Assembly: GCA_947169265.1 (NCBI GenBank)
Contig: CAMVPC010000027.1
Coordinates: 1-38,791, forward strand
DNA: 38,791 bases
DNA from: an uncultured Prevotellaceae bacterium
GTDB taxonomy: Bacteria > Bacteroidota > Bacteroidia > Bacteroidales > Muribaculaceae
Direction: 5' to 3'
In this document: positions 16,795 through 26,826 of the stretch, piece by piece
Layout: every line of letters starts with the position of its first letter
Numbering within the stretch: position 1 is the stretch's first letter
Notes under the pieces: generated by a model
Told to the model about the DNA's origin: nothing
Databases searched by the model: none
Seen by the model: the letters and a program-made list of their open reading frames with translations, nothing else
Made by a program: the position numbers and the translations under genes

Positions 16795-17226
16795 TCAGGG
16801 TTGCTTGGCGCAGACGAAGCGCCGGGTGTGTCCGTCGACGGGTGAGGAGGCCACAAGCACGAGTTCGCGCGAGGTGAGTCGCTCAACGGTTGCCGGCGCG
16901 GCGGTTGCCGCGGCAAATCCCGTGATGGCGTGGGGCGGGAACCAGTCGTCGTCGAAGCGGAAGGTGATGACGTTGCCTTCTTGCTGCCACGAGGCCCATG
17001 CGTTGACATAGGTGTGGTTCACCTCGTCGACGAGCCGCCAGTCGGCGACATTGGCCTGGAACATGACGAAAAGGTTGCCCGAATAAGTGTTGAGCGGTGT
17101 GCCGTCGACTTCGATTTGCTCAACGTGCCACGTGCCGAACAAGGGGCCGATGTCGCCGTTGTTGCGGGTGCACGACGCCATGAGCATGAGCGTGAATATC
17201 GCGAGAATTGAATATATCTTTTTCAT
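16795..17226 (-). CDS. Small lipoprotein with lipocalin-like fold
   Basis: A 143-residue protein with a lipoprotein signal peptide (MKKIYSI to lipobox LMASC, Cys19). The remainder opens with LFGTWHVEQIEVDGTPL, the 'G-x-W' start common to Bacteroidales lipocalin-like lipoproteins, and continues as alternating beta strands (GNVITFRFDDDWF, RELVLVASS). The exact family was not identified. It starts 18 bases after the Wzi-like gene on the same strand and is probably the last gene of that operon. Confidence 0.7.
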   Translation of the reverse strand: MKKIYSILAIFTLMLMASCTRNNGDIGPLFGTWHVEQIEVDGTPLNTYSGNLFVMFQANVADWRLVDEVNHTYVNAWASWQQEGNVITFRFDDDWFPPHAITGFAAATAAPATVERLTSRELVLVASSPVDGHTRRFVCAKQP

Positions 17227-17244
17227 GTGAATTGTCGTTAGGGG

Positions 17245-18792
17245 TTAAAAGGAAAAATTGCCGCGATAGGACACGCTGAGCAGCGCGCCGAAGTTATTGC
17301 CCGCGAGCTTGCCGCGGTCGAGCGCCAGCGACAGGCCGGCACGCCAACCGTTGTCGTGTGCCTGGCGCCACGTCACCTGCGCCAGCCACGAGGTGCCGGC
17401 CACGGGTTCTTTGAGCGGGACGAACACGCTACCCCACGACTTGCGCCAGGTGGCCTTGAAGGCCCACTGCCATTGCGGCGCGAAGTGTCCGGCGACACCC
17501 AGGTGAAGTCCTCTTATCACGTTGTGGGCGAAACTCATATATCCGTCTTGGTTGAAGAGCGGTGCCACCAACATGGGCGACCCGATGGCTTGCCCGCGGT
17601 AGCTGTATCCGGCGTAGGCGTAGTTGTTGTAATAGTTGTCTGCACCGGTGGCCTCGCCATGGACGGGCGAGCCGTCGGGCCGGCCGGCGTCGGTGTAGTC
17701 GTGCGGGTTGAAGTGTAGCGGTCCGCCGTGGTTGGTAAGGTCGAGATATTCCACCACCATGGCGGCGAGCGGCGCGCCGGCCTTGCCGTTGCGGTACTCG
17801 AGTCCCCACAACCCGTCGAAGCCGTTCTTGAAACCTATTCCCGAGCCGTCTTCCCACAGGTGCTGGTGGTAAGCGCTGAACGTGTGGTTACCCTTGAAGT
17901 GGTAGTCGAGACGCACGTCCCACGACCCGATGTGGTTGCCTTCGTAGTAATGGTCGCCGCTGGCGTTGCCGCCGCTACCCGGAATGAGGGCCTTGAAGAA
18001 GGTCCCGGCGTCGGCTTTCATCTTCACGCGTGCGGTTTCCACGCCGTTAAGATAGCTGATTTGTGTGCCTCCAAACTGGCACGCGGCCTGCATGCCCACG
18101 GTGGCCACGAGGGGTTTCGCGGGGTTGGATCGCAGGTGCAGCCACTTGTAGTTGAGCCAGTAGCCGGTGGTGATGTAACCGTTGAGCCGGTTGTAGTGGT
18201 TTTCGAGCCACTTGCCGTCGTCGGTGCGATAGTATCCCACCTCGCCGGCGATTTGCAGCCATCCGCGGGTAAAGGGCACGTTCTGGTAGTCGATGAACCC
18301 GATGCGTGCTCCCGCGGGCAACGGCACGTTGCCGCTCATCACGAGGTCTCCGCTACTCAGGTTGCCGTCGACGAGCGGCGAGCGGCGGTAGTCTTTGCCG
18401 GCCATCAAAAAGAGGCAGCGATATTTCACGGCGGCGCTGAGCTGCAGCAATAGCAGTCGTCCCGGGTGTTGCCGCCGCGGCAGGAGCGTAGCGGTGGCGT
18501 CGTCCCATTGCAGGTAGTCGGCCCGGGATGTGTATCCGCCCATGACGCCGAGGTGCACGTTCCACGCGAATCGCGCCGTGGTGTCCATCTCGTGGCCTAT
18601 CGCGGCGAAGGCCTGCAGGCCGTGACGTTGCGTGACGGGCGACACGGCGGCGATGTGGTGCGGTGCGAGCTGTTCGGTGCCTGTGTTGGCCACGATGCCG
18701 GCCTCCCAGTGGAAGGCGATGCTGTCGTCGGCCCGCGCCGTTCTCGCGGCCATGAGGGCCAGGACGGCAAAGAGAAGCGAAAGATGTTTCAT
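17245..18792 (-). CDS. Wzi-like capsule-assembly outer-membrane beta-barrel protein
   Basis: A 515-residue protein with a signal peptide (MKHLSLLFAVLALMAARTARA) and then aromatic-rich amphipathic strands to the C-terminus, which ends SYRGNFSF as barrel proteins do. Blocks such as GKDYRRSPLVDGNLSSGDLV, PFTRGWLQIAGEVGY and NPAKPLVATVGMQAACQFGG match what I recall of the Bacteroidales Wzi family. In enterobacteria Wzi helps hold capsule at the surface. No capsule genes are nearby, so the role here is uncertain. The ATG at 18792 gives a clean signal peptide; it starts 16 bases past the end of the upstream acyltransferase gene. It belongs to the same minus-strand operon. Confidence 0.75.
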   Translation of the reverse strand: MKHLSLLFAVLALMAARTARADDSIAFHWEAGIVANTGTEQLAPHHIAAVSPVTQRHGLQAFAAIGHEMDTTARFAWNVHLGVMGGYTSRADYLQWDDATATLLPRRQHPGRLLLLQLSAAVKYRCLFLMAGKDYRRSPLVDGNLSSGDLVMSGNVPLPAGARIGFIDYQNVPFTRGWLQIAGEVGYYRTDDGKWLENHYNRLNGYITTGYWLNYKWLHLRSNPAKPLVATVGMQAACQFGGTQISYLNGVETARVKMKADAGTFFKALIPGSGGNASGDHYYEGNHIGSWDVRLDYHFKGNHTFSAYHQHLWEDGSGIGFKNGFDGLWGLEYRNGKAGAPLAAMVVEYLDLTNHGGPLHFNPHDYTDAGRPDGSPVHGEATGADNYYNNYAYAGYSYRGQAIGSPMLVAPLFNQDGYMSFAHNVIRGLHLGVAGHFAPQWQWAFKATWRKSWGSVFVPLKEPVAGTSWLAQVTWRQAHDNGWRAGLSLALDRGKLAGNNFGALLSVSYRGNFSF

Positions 18793-18808
18793 GATGAGGT
18801 GTGAGAAT

Positions 18809-19750
18809 TTAATCCTTTTTATAAGTGTCGATGTGTCGTGACTTTTTTGAGTCGGTGATTTCGTCAATCTTGATGAAGATGCCCGTTTCCTCGACTTCGC
18901 CAAACTCGTGGTTGATGGCCGTGCCGAAGACGCGCATCGTGGGCGACAGGTTCATGTAAGCGTTGACCAGCGGCGGAATGTTGATGCCGCGCTCGCGCAC
19001 GAACGCGTTGAGCTTGAGGTAGTCGCCGCGAAAGTCGTTGCCGGCAAAGAACGCACGGGGCGCCAGCAGTTGCTGCGCGTCGTGCAGCGACTCGATGGGT
19101 GTCACCAGGTGGTCGGGGTCGGGGAAATAGAGCGCGAGAAAGCACAGCAGCAAGTCGCGGCACTGGCTGTCGTAGCTCGGGTACATGGTCATCTTGCCGA
19201 AGAGGTACTCGATTTCGGGGTGCTCCACGGTGAGGGCACCCAGTCCGTCCCACAGGTTGTCGAGGGCGTAGATGGCCTTGGCCCCCATGCGGCTCGACTG
19301 GTATTCGGGCCTGACGAAAGAGCGTCCCAGCTCGATGGTGACGGGCAGGATTTCGTTGAGGAAGCGTGGCGCGAAGTGGAACATGTGGGCCGTGGCGATG
19401 AGCGGCATGCCGTCGTCATCGAAACGGATGTCGCGCCCCATGATATAGCGGTAAGCCCCGATGATTTCGCGCTCGGTGGGGTTCCACACGAGCAGTTGCC
19501 GGCAGGGTTGCTCCATGGTGTCGAACTCGTCAATGTCGCAGGCCTTGCCGGTGCCTCCGCCGGCCTGGCGGAAGGCGATTTCGCGCAGTCTCCCTATCTC
19601 GCGCATGACATGCGGCGCGTTGTGGGCCGTGACGACGTGGATTTCGTTGCCGGCCTTGTTGGTGTGGCGCAAGAAGGTGCGCTCGTTCAATTCCCGCGCG
19701 AGCACGTCGGGTGATATGGGGTCGATGATAGGTTCTATGGTGGGTAACAT
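18809..19750 (-). CDS. glsB: GNAT-fold N-acyltransferase, GlsB/OlsB-like
   Basis: A 313-residue cytoplasmic protein of the 'hemolysin-like' GNAT group. Typical blocks are VVTAHNAPHVMREIGRLREIAFR, the GAYRYIMG strand, LGRSFVRPEYQ and LWDGLGAL. Members of this group (OlsB, GlsB) attach a 3-hydroxy-fatty acid to the amino group of ornithine or glycine. In Bacteroides thetaiotaomicron glsB neighbours glsA, and together they make glycine lipids. Here an O-acyltransferase of the GlsA type lies 21 bases upstream on the same strand, which is the main reason for the name. The amino-acid substrate is inferred, not seen. The older label 'hemolysin' has no support. Confidence 0.7.
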   Translation of the reverse strand: MLPTIEPIIDPISPDVLARELNERTFLRHTNKAGNEIHVVTAHNAPHVMREIGRLREIAFRQAGGGTGKACDIDEFDTMEQPCRQLLVWNPTEREIIGAYRYIMGRDIRFDDDGMPLIATAHMFHFAPRFLNEILPVTIELGRSFVRPEYQSSRMGAKAIYALDNLWDGLGALTVEHPEIEYLFGKMTMYPSYDSQCRDLLLCFLALYFPDPDHLVTPIESLHDAQQLLAPRAFFAGNDFRGDYLKLNAFVRERGINIPPLVNAYMNLSPTMRVFGTAINHEFGEVEETGIFIKIDEITDSKKSRHIDTYKKD

Positions 19751-19771
19751 ACGTATTGTACTGAATGTCTG

Positions 19772-20578
19772 TTATTGTTCTTTAAGAGAGTAAACCAGCC
19801 GGCGCAGGCGTGCGGCTTCCTCGACGGGTCGCGACGCGTCGAGCGTGGTCCACGGCACGGGGTCGCCCACGATGAGGTGCAGCGTGCTGCCCTGCTTATT
19901 GATCATTTCGCGCGGCAACATGATCATCTCGGCGTTGAACTTGATGCCCAACCGCTTGCGCCAGCGGGCGTTGCGGTAGAAAGCGCGCGAGTTCTCCTCG
20001 TCGAAGTAGATGGGAACCACGTCGCGCCGGGCGCGCACTGCCATGGCCACGACGGCTTTTTGCCACTCGAGGTCGGCAATCGTCTTGCCTTGCTTGCGCG
20101 AGCACAGCCCGGCCGGGAATGTGAGGATTTGGCGGTCGCCGCGCAGCTCGCGTTCGATAGCGATGGCGCCGGCGCGCGACTGGCGGCCATATTTGTTGAT
20201 GGGCAGGAAGATGGGCTCCAGCGGCTTGACGGCCATGAGCAGGTCGTTGACCAGGAAACGAATCTCGCCGCCATAGCGCTCGCCCAGCAACTTGATGAGC
20301 GCCAAGCCGTCGAGTCCCCCGAGCGGGTGGTTGGAGGCGAATATATAGCGTCCCGTGGCCGGCAACCGTTCCAGTCCTCGTGCCGCCACGGTGATGCCCA
20401 GCTCTCGCAGCGAGATGGCCGCGGCCTCAACGCCCTCGTTGTCGCCGATGGCGTCGAGAATGTCGTTGAGCCTATCTTGGCATACGTAGCGCTCGAGCCA
20501 CCTGACGGCGAAACGTGGGATGTAACGGCTCTTGTCGGGCAAGCGCTCGCGCAGGGTGGCTTGTATGTCGATGTGCAT
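19772..20578 (-). CDS. glsA: PlsC-like O-acyltransferase, GlsA-like
   Basis: A 268-residue protein from the ATG at 20578 (MHIDIQ). In-frame codons up to 20656 would add 26 poorly structured residues. The acyltransferase motif is NHPLGGLDG, a version with five residues between His and Asp instead of the usual four of HX4D. It is followed by FLPINKYGRQSRAG and the substrate-binding ILTFPAGLCSRK block. It would add a second fatty acid to the hydroxyl of an N-acyl amino acid, giving a diacyl glycine-type lipid for the envelope. It is the first gene of a four-gene minus-strand operon with glsB-like, Wzi-like and lipoprotein genes. The promoter at 20737 leaves a leader of about 150 nt. Confidence 0.7.
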   Translation of the reverse strand: MHIDIQATLRERLPDKSRYIPRFAVRWLERYVCQDRLNDILDAIGDNEGVEAAAISLRELGITVAARGLERLPATGRYIFASNHPLGGLDGLALIKLLGERYGGEIRFLVNDLLMAVKPLEPIFLPINKYGRQSRAGAIAIERELRGDRQILTFPAGLCSRKQGKTIADLEWQKAVVAMAVRARRDVVPIYFDEENSRAFYRNARWRKRLGIKFNAEMIMLPREMINKQGSTLHLIVGDPVPWTTLDASRPVEEAARLRRLVYSLKEQ

Positions 20579-20736
20579 CGGTGGCATGGGCGTGTGGGGG
20601 AATTTATCGGTTATAGGGATGGCCGCAAGCGGCGTGTCGCCGCCCGTCGCAGGCAATCGAAGCGTTGTCGTTACAGGTGTCGACGTTGAGTTGCAATGCG
20701 GTCATAGTGTTGTTCTTTATTAAGCGAATTAGCCCA

Positions 20737-20768
20737 CAAAGATAATCATTTATAGTGAAACTTGCAAG
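20737..20768 (-). promoter_or_regulatory. Promoter of the acyltransferase operon
   Basis: On the minus strand CTTG (20768-20765), 20 bases, then TATCTTTG (20744-20737), a full -7 match. It directs transcription to the GlsA-like gene. The rest of the 20579-20925 gap holds this promoter, the der promoter on the other strand and no supported gene. Confidence 0.6.
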
Positions 20769-20880
20769 AATCGCGTGTGGCTGGGGCGGGTCGCGGTGCC
20801 CCACAGCCCGAAAAATGAAATATTCGCGGCGTGGCGGCACATTTTCGTGTTCAGGGCGAAGGCGTGTCGTTTTTTATTGC

Positions 20881-20888
20881 TAACTTTG
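20881..20888 (+). promoter_or_regulatory. der promoter -7 box
   Basis: TAACTTTG, a full -7 match, 38 bases before the der ATG. No TTTG is at the standard upstream spacing. Confidence 0.55.
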
Positions 20889-20925
20889 CACAAGATTCTA
20901 TCACAAGAGCAATTTACAAGAAGAT

Positions 20926-22239
20926 ATGGGACGATTAATAGCTATCGTGGGACGCCCCAACGTGGGTAAGTCGACACTGTTTAACCGGCTGACGCGCACG
21001 CGTGCGGCCATTGTCAACGACACCAGCGGCACGACGCGCGACCGCCAGTATGGCAAGACCGAGTGGGAAGGCATGGAGATGAGTGTGGTCGACACCGGCG
21101 GTTGGGTCGAGGGCAGCGACGACGTGTTTGAGAGCGAAATCAACAAGCAGGTGTACCTGGCCATCGAGGAGGCCGACGTGATATTGTTCATGGTCGATAT
21201 CAAGACCGGTATCACCGACCTTGACCTGGAGGTGGCCGAAATACTGCGTCGCGGCAAGAAACCGGTGGTGGTGGTCAGCAACAAGGACGACAACAACCAG
21301 GGAATGTATGCCGAGGCCGAGTTCTATTCGCTGGGCTTGGGCAAGCCGTTTGCCATCTCGGCCATCTCGGGTACGGGCACCGGCGACATGCTCGACGAGG
21401 TGGTGCGCCTCATGCCCAAGAAAAGCGGCGAGGCCCTTGAGGAGGAGCTGCCGCGCTTTGCCATCGTGGGCCGCCCTAACGCCGGCAAGTCGTCGCTCAT
21501 CAACTCGCTCATGGACGAGGAGCGCAACATTGTCACCGACATCGCCGGGACGACGCGCGACAGCATCTATTCGCGCTACAACAAGTTCGGCTTCGACTTT
21601 TATCTTGTCGACACTGCGGGCATCCGCAAGAAGAACAAGGTGAACGAGGATATAGAGTATTACAGCGTGTTGCGCAGTATCCGCGCCATCGAGAACTCCG
21701 ACGTGTGTATCCTGCTCATCGACGCCACGCGAGGCATCGAGGCGCAGGACGTGAACATTTTCTCGATTATTCAAAAGAACAACAAGGGGCTCGTGGTGCT
21801 CGTCAACAAGTGGGACGTGGCCCAGGAGAAGTCGCAGCAGGCCATCACTTACATGGAGAATACCATTCGCGAGCGCCTGGCGCCGTTCACCGATTTCCCC
21901 ATCATCTTCGGGTCGGCGCTCACCAAGCAGCGCATCCATCGCGTGCTCGAGACGGCCATCGAGGTGTATAAGCGTCGCAAGTTCATCATCCCCACGTCGA
22001 AGCTCAACAATGCCATGCAGGAGATTATCGGAGCCTACGGGCCGCCGGCGGTCAAGGGCAAGTTTGTCAAAATCAAGTATGTGACCATGCTCAAGGAGGC
22101 TTATGTGCCGTCGTTTGTGTTCTTCTGCAACCTGCCGCAGTGGATACGCGACCCCTACAAGCGTTACCTTGAGAACCAAATCCGCGAGCGCTGGGACTTT
22201 ACCGGCACGCCTATCCGTCTGTATTTCCGTCAAAAGTAA
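20926..22239 (+). CDS. der: Ribosome-assembly GTPase Der (EngA)
   Basis: A 437-residue protein with two tandem GTPase domains and a C-terminal KH-like domain, the layout unique to Der. Domain 1 has GRPNVGKST (9-17), TSGTTRD, DTGG (56-59) and NKDD. Domain 2, from about 175, has [22 protein letters not shown] and NKWD. The KH-like end is about 355-437. It acts in maturation of the 50S subunit. It is followed after 3 bases by meaB, so the two are translated from one message. Confidence 0.97.
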   Translation: MGRLIAIVGRPNVGKSTLFNRLTRTRAAIVNDTSGTTRDRQYGKTEWEGMEMSVVDTGGWVEGSDDVFESEINKQVYLAIEEADVILFMVDIKTGITDLDLEVAEILRRGKKPVVVVSNKDDNNQGMYAEAEFYSLGLGKPFAISAISGTGTGDMLDEVVRLMPKKSGEALEEELPRFAIVGRPNAGKSSLINSLMDEERNIVTDIAGTTRDSIYSRYNKFGFDFYLVDTAGIRKKNKVNEDIEYYSVLRSIRAIENSDVCILLIDATRGIEAQDVNIFSIIQKNNKGLVVLVNKWDVAQEKSQQAITYMENTIRERLAPFTDFPIIFGSALTKQRIHRVLETAIEVYKRRKFIIPTSKLNNAMQEIIGAYGPPAVKGKFVKIKYVTMLKEAYVPSFVFFCNLPQWIRDPYKRYLENQIRERWDFTGTPIRLYFRQK

Positions 22240-22242
22240 CCC

Positions 22243-23391
<1,149 letters not shown>

Positions 23392-23403
<12 letters not shown>

Positions 23404-23418
23404 ACTTTTGCCGTGTTT
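23392..23418 (+). terminator. Weak terminator over the meaB stop codon
   Basis: CACGGC (23392-23397) pairs with GCCGTG (23410-23415), 12-base loop, followed by TTT. The stem is only 6 bp, so this is tentative. Confidence 0.35.
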
Positions 23419-23464
23419 CGCATTCTAAAAGGTAAACAATCACACTATTAAAATACTTACGGCT

Positions 23465-24622
23465 ATGAAAAGGTATCTACAACTCGCCCTGATCGCCCTG
23501 GTGGCGGCTGTGTCGCTCACTTCGTGCGACATGAACTTCTACGGCGGCACCCCCACCGCCTACGGGCAACTCGACAACTACTATGTCATCAACGACTATT
23601 ATAATCAGTATTATTATGACAACAGCGCGTCGAAGCTTGTCATCACCGACCCCTACGAGTTCCGGCAGGTGTTCGGGCAGGCCTCGCTCGACAACCGATA
23701 TGGTGTGCCCACCGATGTGGATTTCCGCCGTGAGTTTGTCATCGCCGTCATCTTGCCTGTGACCAGTCAATATACTGAAATCGAACCGGTTTCGGTCAAC
23801 CGCGAGGGCGACCGCCTCTATTTCACCTATCAGGTGTTCCGCGGCGCTATGCAGAGCTACTACACGCAACCCTTCACGGCCGTGGTGGTCGACCGCCGCG
23901 ACATGGTGGAAATCATCTTCCAGCAGGTGAACGCTAACCAGAGCCTGTATCGCGGCAGCGACCAGCGCATCGGTGGCACCTATTATAACTACAGTGCGGG
24001 CTACTACAACGGCGGATACTACTACAACACCTACCGCTACAACGCGCCCACGCCTCCACCTCCCAGCGACTGGCGCAACTATAGCCGCACCTACAACTAC
24101 GACACGTGGCGCAACAATGGTTATTATAACAACTATAACAATTATAATAACAATAACCACAACTATAACAACACGCCGCAGGGACGCCGCCCCACCGGCA
24201 CCGGCGGTAACTATAACAACAGCGACAACCGCAACAATAACACGGGCACGAGCGGCAACCGCCCCAATACCGACTATAATAGCAACCACAACACAGGCAC
24301 GAGCGGCAGCGGCAGTACCTCCACCGGCGGACGCCGGCCCTCGGGCAACGTGAGCAACGGCTCGAGTTCGGGCAGTGGAAGTAGCTCGCATAGCGGTAGT
24401 GATAGCCGTTACAACACGCCGTCGAGCAGTAGCAGCTCGAGCACCGGGTCGAGCGGCGGTTACAACAACCGCCGTCCCACTCCCACCACGAGCGGTAGCA
24501 CGAGCACATCGACTTCGACCAACTCCGGTGAGCGCCATAACGCTCCTTCGAGCGGCACTTCGAGTAGCGGCTCGGGCAGCTCGAATAACAGCAACAGCGG
24601 CAACAATAGCCACCGTCGTTAA
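23465..24622 (+). CDS. Lipoprotein with a long Asn/Tyr- and Ser/Gly-rich tail
   Basis: A 385-residue protein. Lipoprotein signal peptide with lipobox LTSC, Cys21. Residues about 30-165 form a small folded domain (TDPYEFRQVFG, REFVIAVILPVTSQYTEIEPVSV, DRLYFTYQVFRG, FTAVVVDRRDMVEIIFQ). Its strand pattern is reminiscent of the PrcB C-terminal domain, but that is a weak match by eye. From about 170 the sequence turns low-complexity: first Tyr/Asn-rich, then Ser/Gly/Thr-rich to the end. The tail codons are AAC/TAT/AGC-rich and clearly repetitive. The tail is likely disordered and perhaps surface-exposed. It lies between meaB and the pseudouridine synthase gene, 13 bases before the latter. Function unknown. 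Confidence 0.7.
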   Translation: MKRYLQLALIALVAAVSLTSCDMNFYGGTPTAYGQLDNYYVINDYYNQYYYDNSASKLVITDPYEFRQVFGQASLDNRYGVPTDVDFRREFVIAVILPVTSQYTEIEPVSVNREGDRLYFTYQVFRGAMQSYYTQPFTAVVVDRRDMVEIIFQQVNANQSLYRGSDQRIGGTYYNYSAGYYNGGYYYNTYRYNAPTPPPPSDWRNYSRTYNYDTWRNNGYYNNYNNYNNNNHNYNNTPQGRRPTGTGGNYNNSDNRNNNTGTSGNRPNTDYNSNHNTGTSGSGSTSTGGRRPSGNVSNGSSSGSGSSSHSGSDSRYNTPSSSSSSSTGSSGGYNNRRPTPTTSGSTSTSTSTNSGERHNAPSSGTSSSGSGSSNNSNSGNNSHRR

Positions 24623-24635
24623 GCTTGAGGCGAGC

Positions 24636-26285
24636 GTGGACACGTTGCACCGCTACAGCTGCGACATCAAGGGCATGGAACCGCCACGGCGGTTCACATG
24701 CCCTTTCCGTTACGAGCCTCACCCGCTGTGTGTGGCGGCAGCCGGCGAGGTGCGCCGCTACCTGGCCTCGCAGCCGCGGTGGCGCCGCGAGCTGGCCGCC
24801 GGCAAGATGCTGGGCGTGCTTGTCGTCGACGACGGCGACGGCCGCCGCGGCTTCCTCGCGGCTTTCTCGGGGACGCTCGCGGGGAGCGCCGTGCACGACT
24901 ACTTCGTGCCGCCGGTGTGCGACATCTACGCGCCGGGCAGCGAGTTCCGCCGCGGCGAGCGGGCCATCACGGCGCTCAACCGCCGCATCGAGGCGATGGA
25001 GACCGACGAGAACTATCGCCGGGCGTGTGACGAGCTGGCGAGGCTCGACCGCGAGCAGGCCGACCGCGAGCGCGCGTTCGCCGCGCGACGCGACGAGGCC
25101 AAGCGGTGCCGCGATGCTCTGCGGGCTGAGGGAATCACCGTCGGGCAGGAGCGTGAGCTTATCGCCCAGAGCCAGTGGTACAAGGCCGAATTGAAACGCA
25201 TCCGTCGCGAGGGCGAGCGTCGACACGCCGAGGCCGTGGCGGGCCTCGCCGCCCACGAGGCGCTCGTCGTGGCCCTCAAGCGCGAGCGCAAGGCGCGCAG
25301 CGAGGCGTTGCAGCGCCGCCTCTTCGAGATGTTTGTCGTGACCAACGCCCGCGGCGAAAGCGCCGACTTGCTCACGGTATTCGAGCGCGAGCGGCACTGC
25401 CTGCCGCCCGCCGGGGCCGGTGAGTGCTGCGCGCCGCGCTTGTTGCAATATGCCTTCGCGCACGGTCTGAAACCGCTGTGCATGGCCGAATTTTGGGTAG
25501 GCGATGGCGGCGGACTGCGCCGCAACGGCAATTTCTATCCCGCTTGTGACAGCAAGTGCCGCCCCATCCTCAATTTCATGCTGCGGGGCATGGACGTGGA
25601 CGACCCTTTCGCCACTGTACAGACGCTCGACGTGCCCATTGTTTACCGCGACGAGTGGATAGTCGTCGTCGACAAGCCCGCCGGATTGTTGAGCGTGCCG
25701 GGGCGACTCGCCGGCACCTCGGTCGAGACCCTGCTGGCCTCGCGAGGCATCAACGCCCGCGCCGCCCACCGCCTCGACATGGACACAAGCGGACTCCTCG
25801 TGCTCGCCACCACACCCGAGGTTTACCGCCTCCTCCAAGGCCTTTTTGCCGCCCGTAAGGTCGAGAAAACCTACGAAGCCCTCGTCGTCGGCATTCCGTC
25901 CCACCACGAAGGCACCATCTCACTCCCCCTCGCCCCCGACTACGACAACCGCCCCCTGCAACGCGTCGACCGCGCCCACGGCGCGCCCGCCACCACCCAC
26001 TACCGCGTCCTCGCCCCCGACAACGCCGGACGGCACGCAATCACCCGCCTCGAACTGCGTCCCGCCACCGGCCGCACTCACCAACTGCGCCTCCACTGCG
26101 CCTCCCCGATGGGCCTCAACACCCCCATCCTCGGCGACCCCCTCTACAACAACACCGCCCCAAGCGCCGTGGCGACCCCAAGCGCCGCCGCCCCAAGCCG
26201 CCTCCACCTCCACGCCCGCTCCCTCGCCTTCCGCCACCCCGTCACCGGCGCCCCCCTTCACCTCACCGCCCCCACCCCCTTCTAA
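24636..26285 (+). CDS. RluA-family RNA pseudouridine synthase with long N-terminal extension
   Basis: A 549-residue protein. The C-terminal half (about 330-549) is an RluA catalytic domain. It has IVVVDKPAGLLSVPG, the active-site block HRLDMDTSGLLVLA with the catalytic Asp, and GRTHQLRLH. It converts uridines in rRNA or tRNA to pseudouridine. The N-terminal half includes FTCPFRYEPHPLC, an AAFSGTLAG segment and FVPPVCDIY, then an Arg/Glu-rich coiled coil (about 125-235). This arrangement occurs in Bacteroidales homologues as I recall them. The GTG at 24636 is chosen because the frame upstream runs through the previous gene's repeat tail. An ATG at 24675 is an alternative. The last 100 codons are extremely C-rich. 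Target position unknown. Confidence 0.85.
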   Translation: MDTLHRYSCDIKGMEPPRRFTCPFRYEPHPLCVAAAGEVRRYLASQPRWRRELAAGKMLGVLVVDDGDGRRGFLAAFSGTLAGSAVHDYFVPPVCDIYAPGSEFRRGERAITALNRRIEAMETDENYRRACDELARLDREQADRERAFAARRDEAKRCRDALRAEGITVGQERELIAQSQWYKAELKRIRREGERRHAEAVAGLAAHEALVVALKRERKARSEALQRRLFEMFVVTNARGESADLLTVFERERHCLPPAGAGECCAPRLLQYAFAHGLKPLCMAEFWVGDGGGLRRNGNFYPACDSKCRPILNFMLRGMDVDDPFATVQTLDVPIVYRDEWIVVVDKPAGLLSVPGRLAGTSVETLLASRGINARAAHRLDMDTSGLLVLATTPEVYRLLQGLFAARKVEKTYEALVVGIPSHHEGTISLPLAPDYDNRPLQRVDRAHGAPATTHYRVLAPDNAGRHAITRLELRPATGRTHQLRLHCASPMGLNTPILGDPLYNNTAPSAVATPSAAAPSRLHLHARSLAFRHPVTGAPLHLTAPTPF

Positions 26286-26472
26286 CGCGCCAATCAACGA
26301 CTTTTTCCATTGAGAAAGAAGCTTGTGGCCAACTTCCGCAACTACCAGCTTTTTGTGGTTTGACGCAAAGTTGCTAAATTATTATGAATCCTATGTTCAT
26401 AATACTTGTGAAATTCAATATGAATCTTATGAGGTGTGGGCTGATGGGTGGCGGATGTGGTGGATAATAAAA

Positions 26473-26498
26473 CGGGGGCGGCCTTGTGGTCGCCCCCG
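26473..26498 (-). terminator. hpf terminator
   Basis: CGGGGGCGGCC (26473-26483) and GGTCGCCCCCG (26488-26498) pair with one mismatch/wobble around a 4-base loop. On the minus strand it is followed by TTTTATTAT. It lies 19 bases past the hpf stop. Confidence 0.75.
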
Positions 26499-26517
26499 GG
26501 AGTGGTTTGTGAGTGGG

Positions 26518-26811
26518 TTATTTGTCTTTGCGGGTTTTTTCGAGTTGTCGCTTGAGGGCGTCGACGGCGAGGTCGATGGCTTCTTCGAAGGTGTCGGCGG
26601 TCTTCGATGCGAAGAGGTCGGCGGCTTGAGGGATTGCGAGCTTGATGCCGGCTTCTTTGTTCATGGCCGTTTCGGGTTTGACGACCTTGAGTGTGACTTC
26701 GGCGTCGGTGATTTCCTCGTGGTGCTTAAGCAGCTTTTCCACTTTTTTGTTGACAAACTGCTGCAACTTGTCGGTTGCGTCGAAATGAATGGCTTTGATT
26801 TTGATTTCCAT
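26518..26811 (-). CDS. hpf: Ribosome hibernation-promoting factor, short form
   Basis: A 97-residue protein of the HPF/RaiA family (MEIKIKAIHFDATDKLQQFVNKKVEKL, then AEVTLKVVKPE and a C-terminal helix with DTFEEAIDLAVDALKRQL). It binds the small ribosomal subunit in slow growth and blocks translation. Length fits the short form without a dimerisation domain. The ATG at 26811 is taken as start; a TTG two codons earlier is possible. It follows the recombinase gene by 15 bases in one operon. In many Bacteroidales this pair is followed by tRNA genes and tuf, which are absent here. Confidence 0.9.
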   Translation of the reverse strand: MEIKIKAIHFDATDKLQQFVNKKVEKLLKHHEEITDAEVTLKVVKPETAMNKEAGIKLAIPQAADLFASKTADTFEEAIDLAVDALKRQLEKTRKDK

Positions 26812-26826
26812 AGTCAATTGCCTCCT

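Noticed and set aside
18809-19750. Hemolysin
   Set aside because: The hemolysin label of this GNAT group is historical. The fold and the neighbouring O-acyltransferase point to aminolipid synthesis.
20604-20702. A 33-codon frame in the leader of the acyltransferase operon
   Set aside because: It is short, overlaps the upstream-extended acyltransferase frame, and has no conserved feature I can see.
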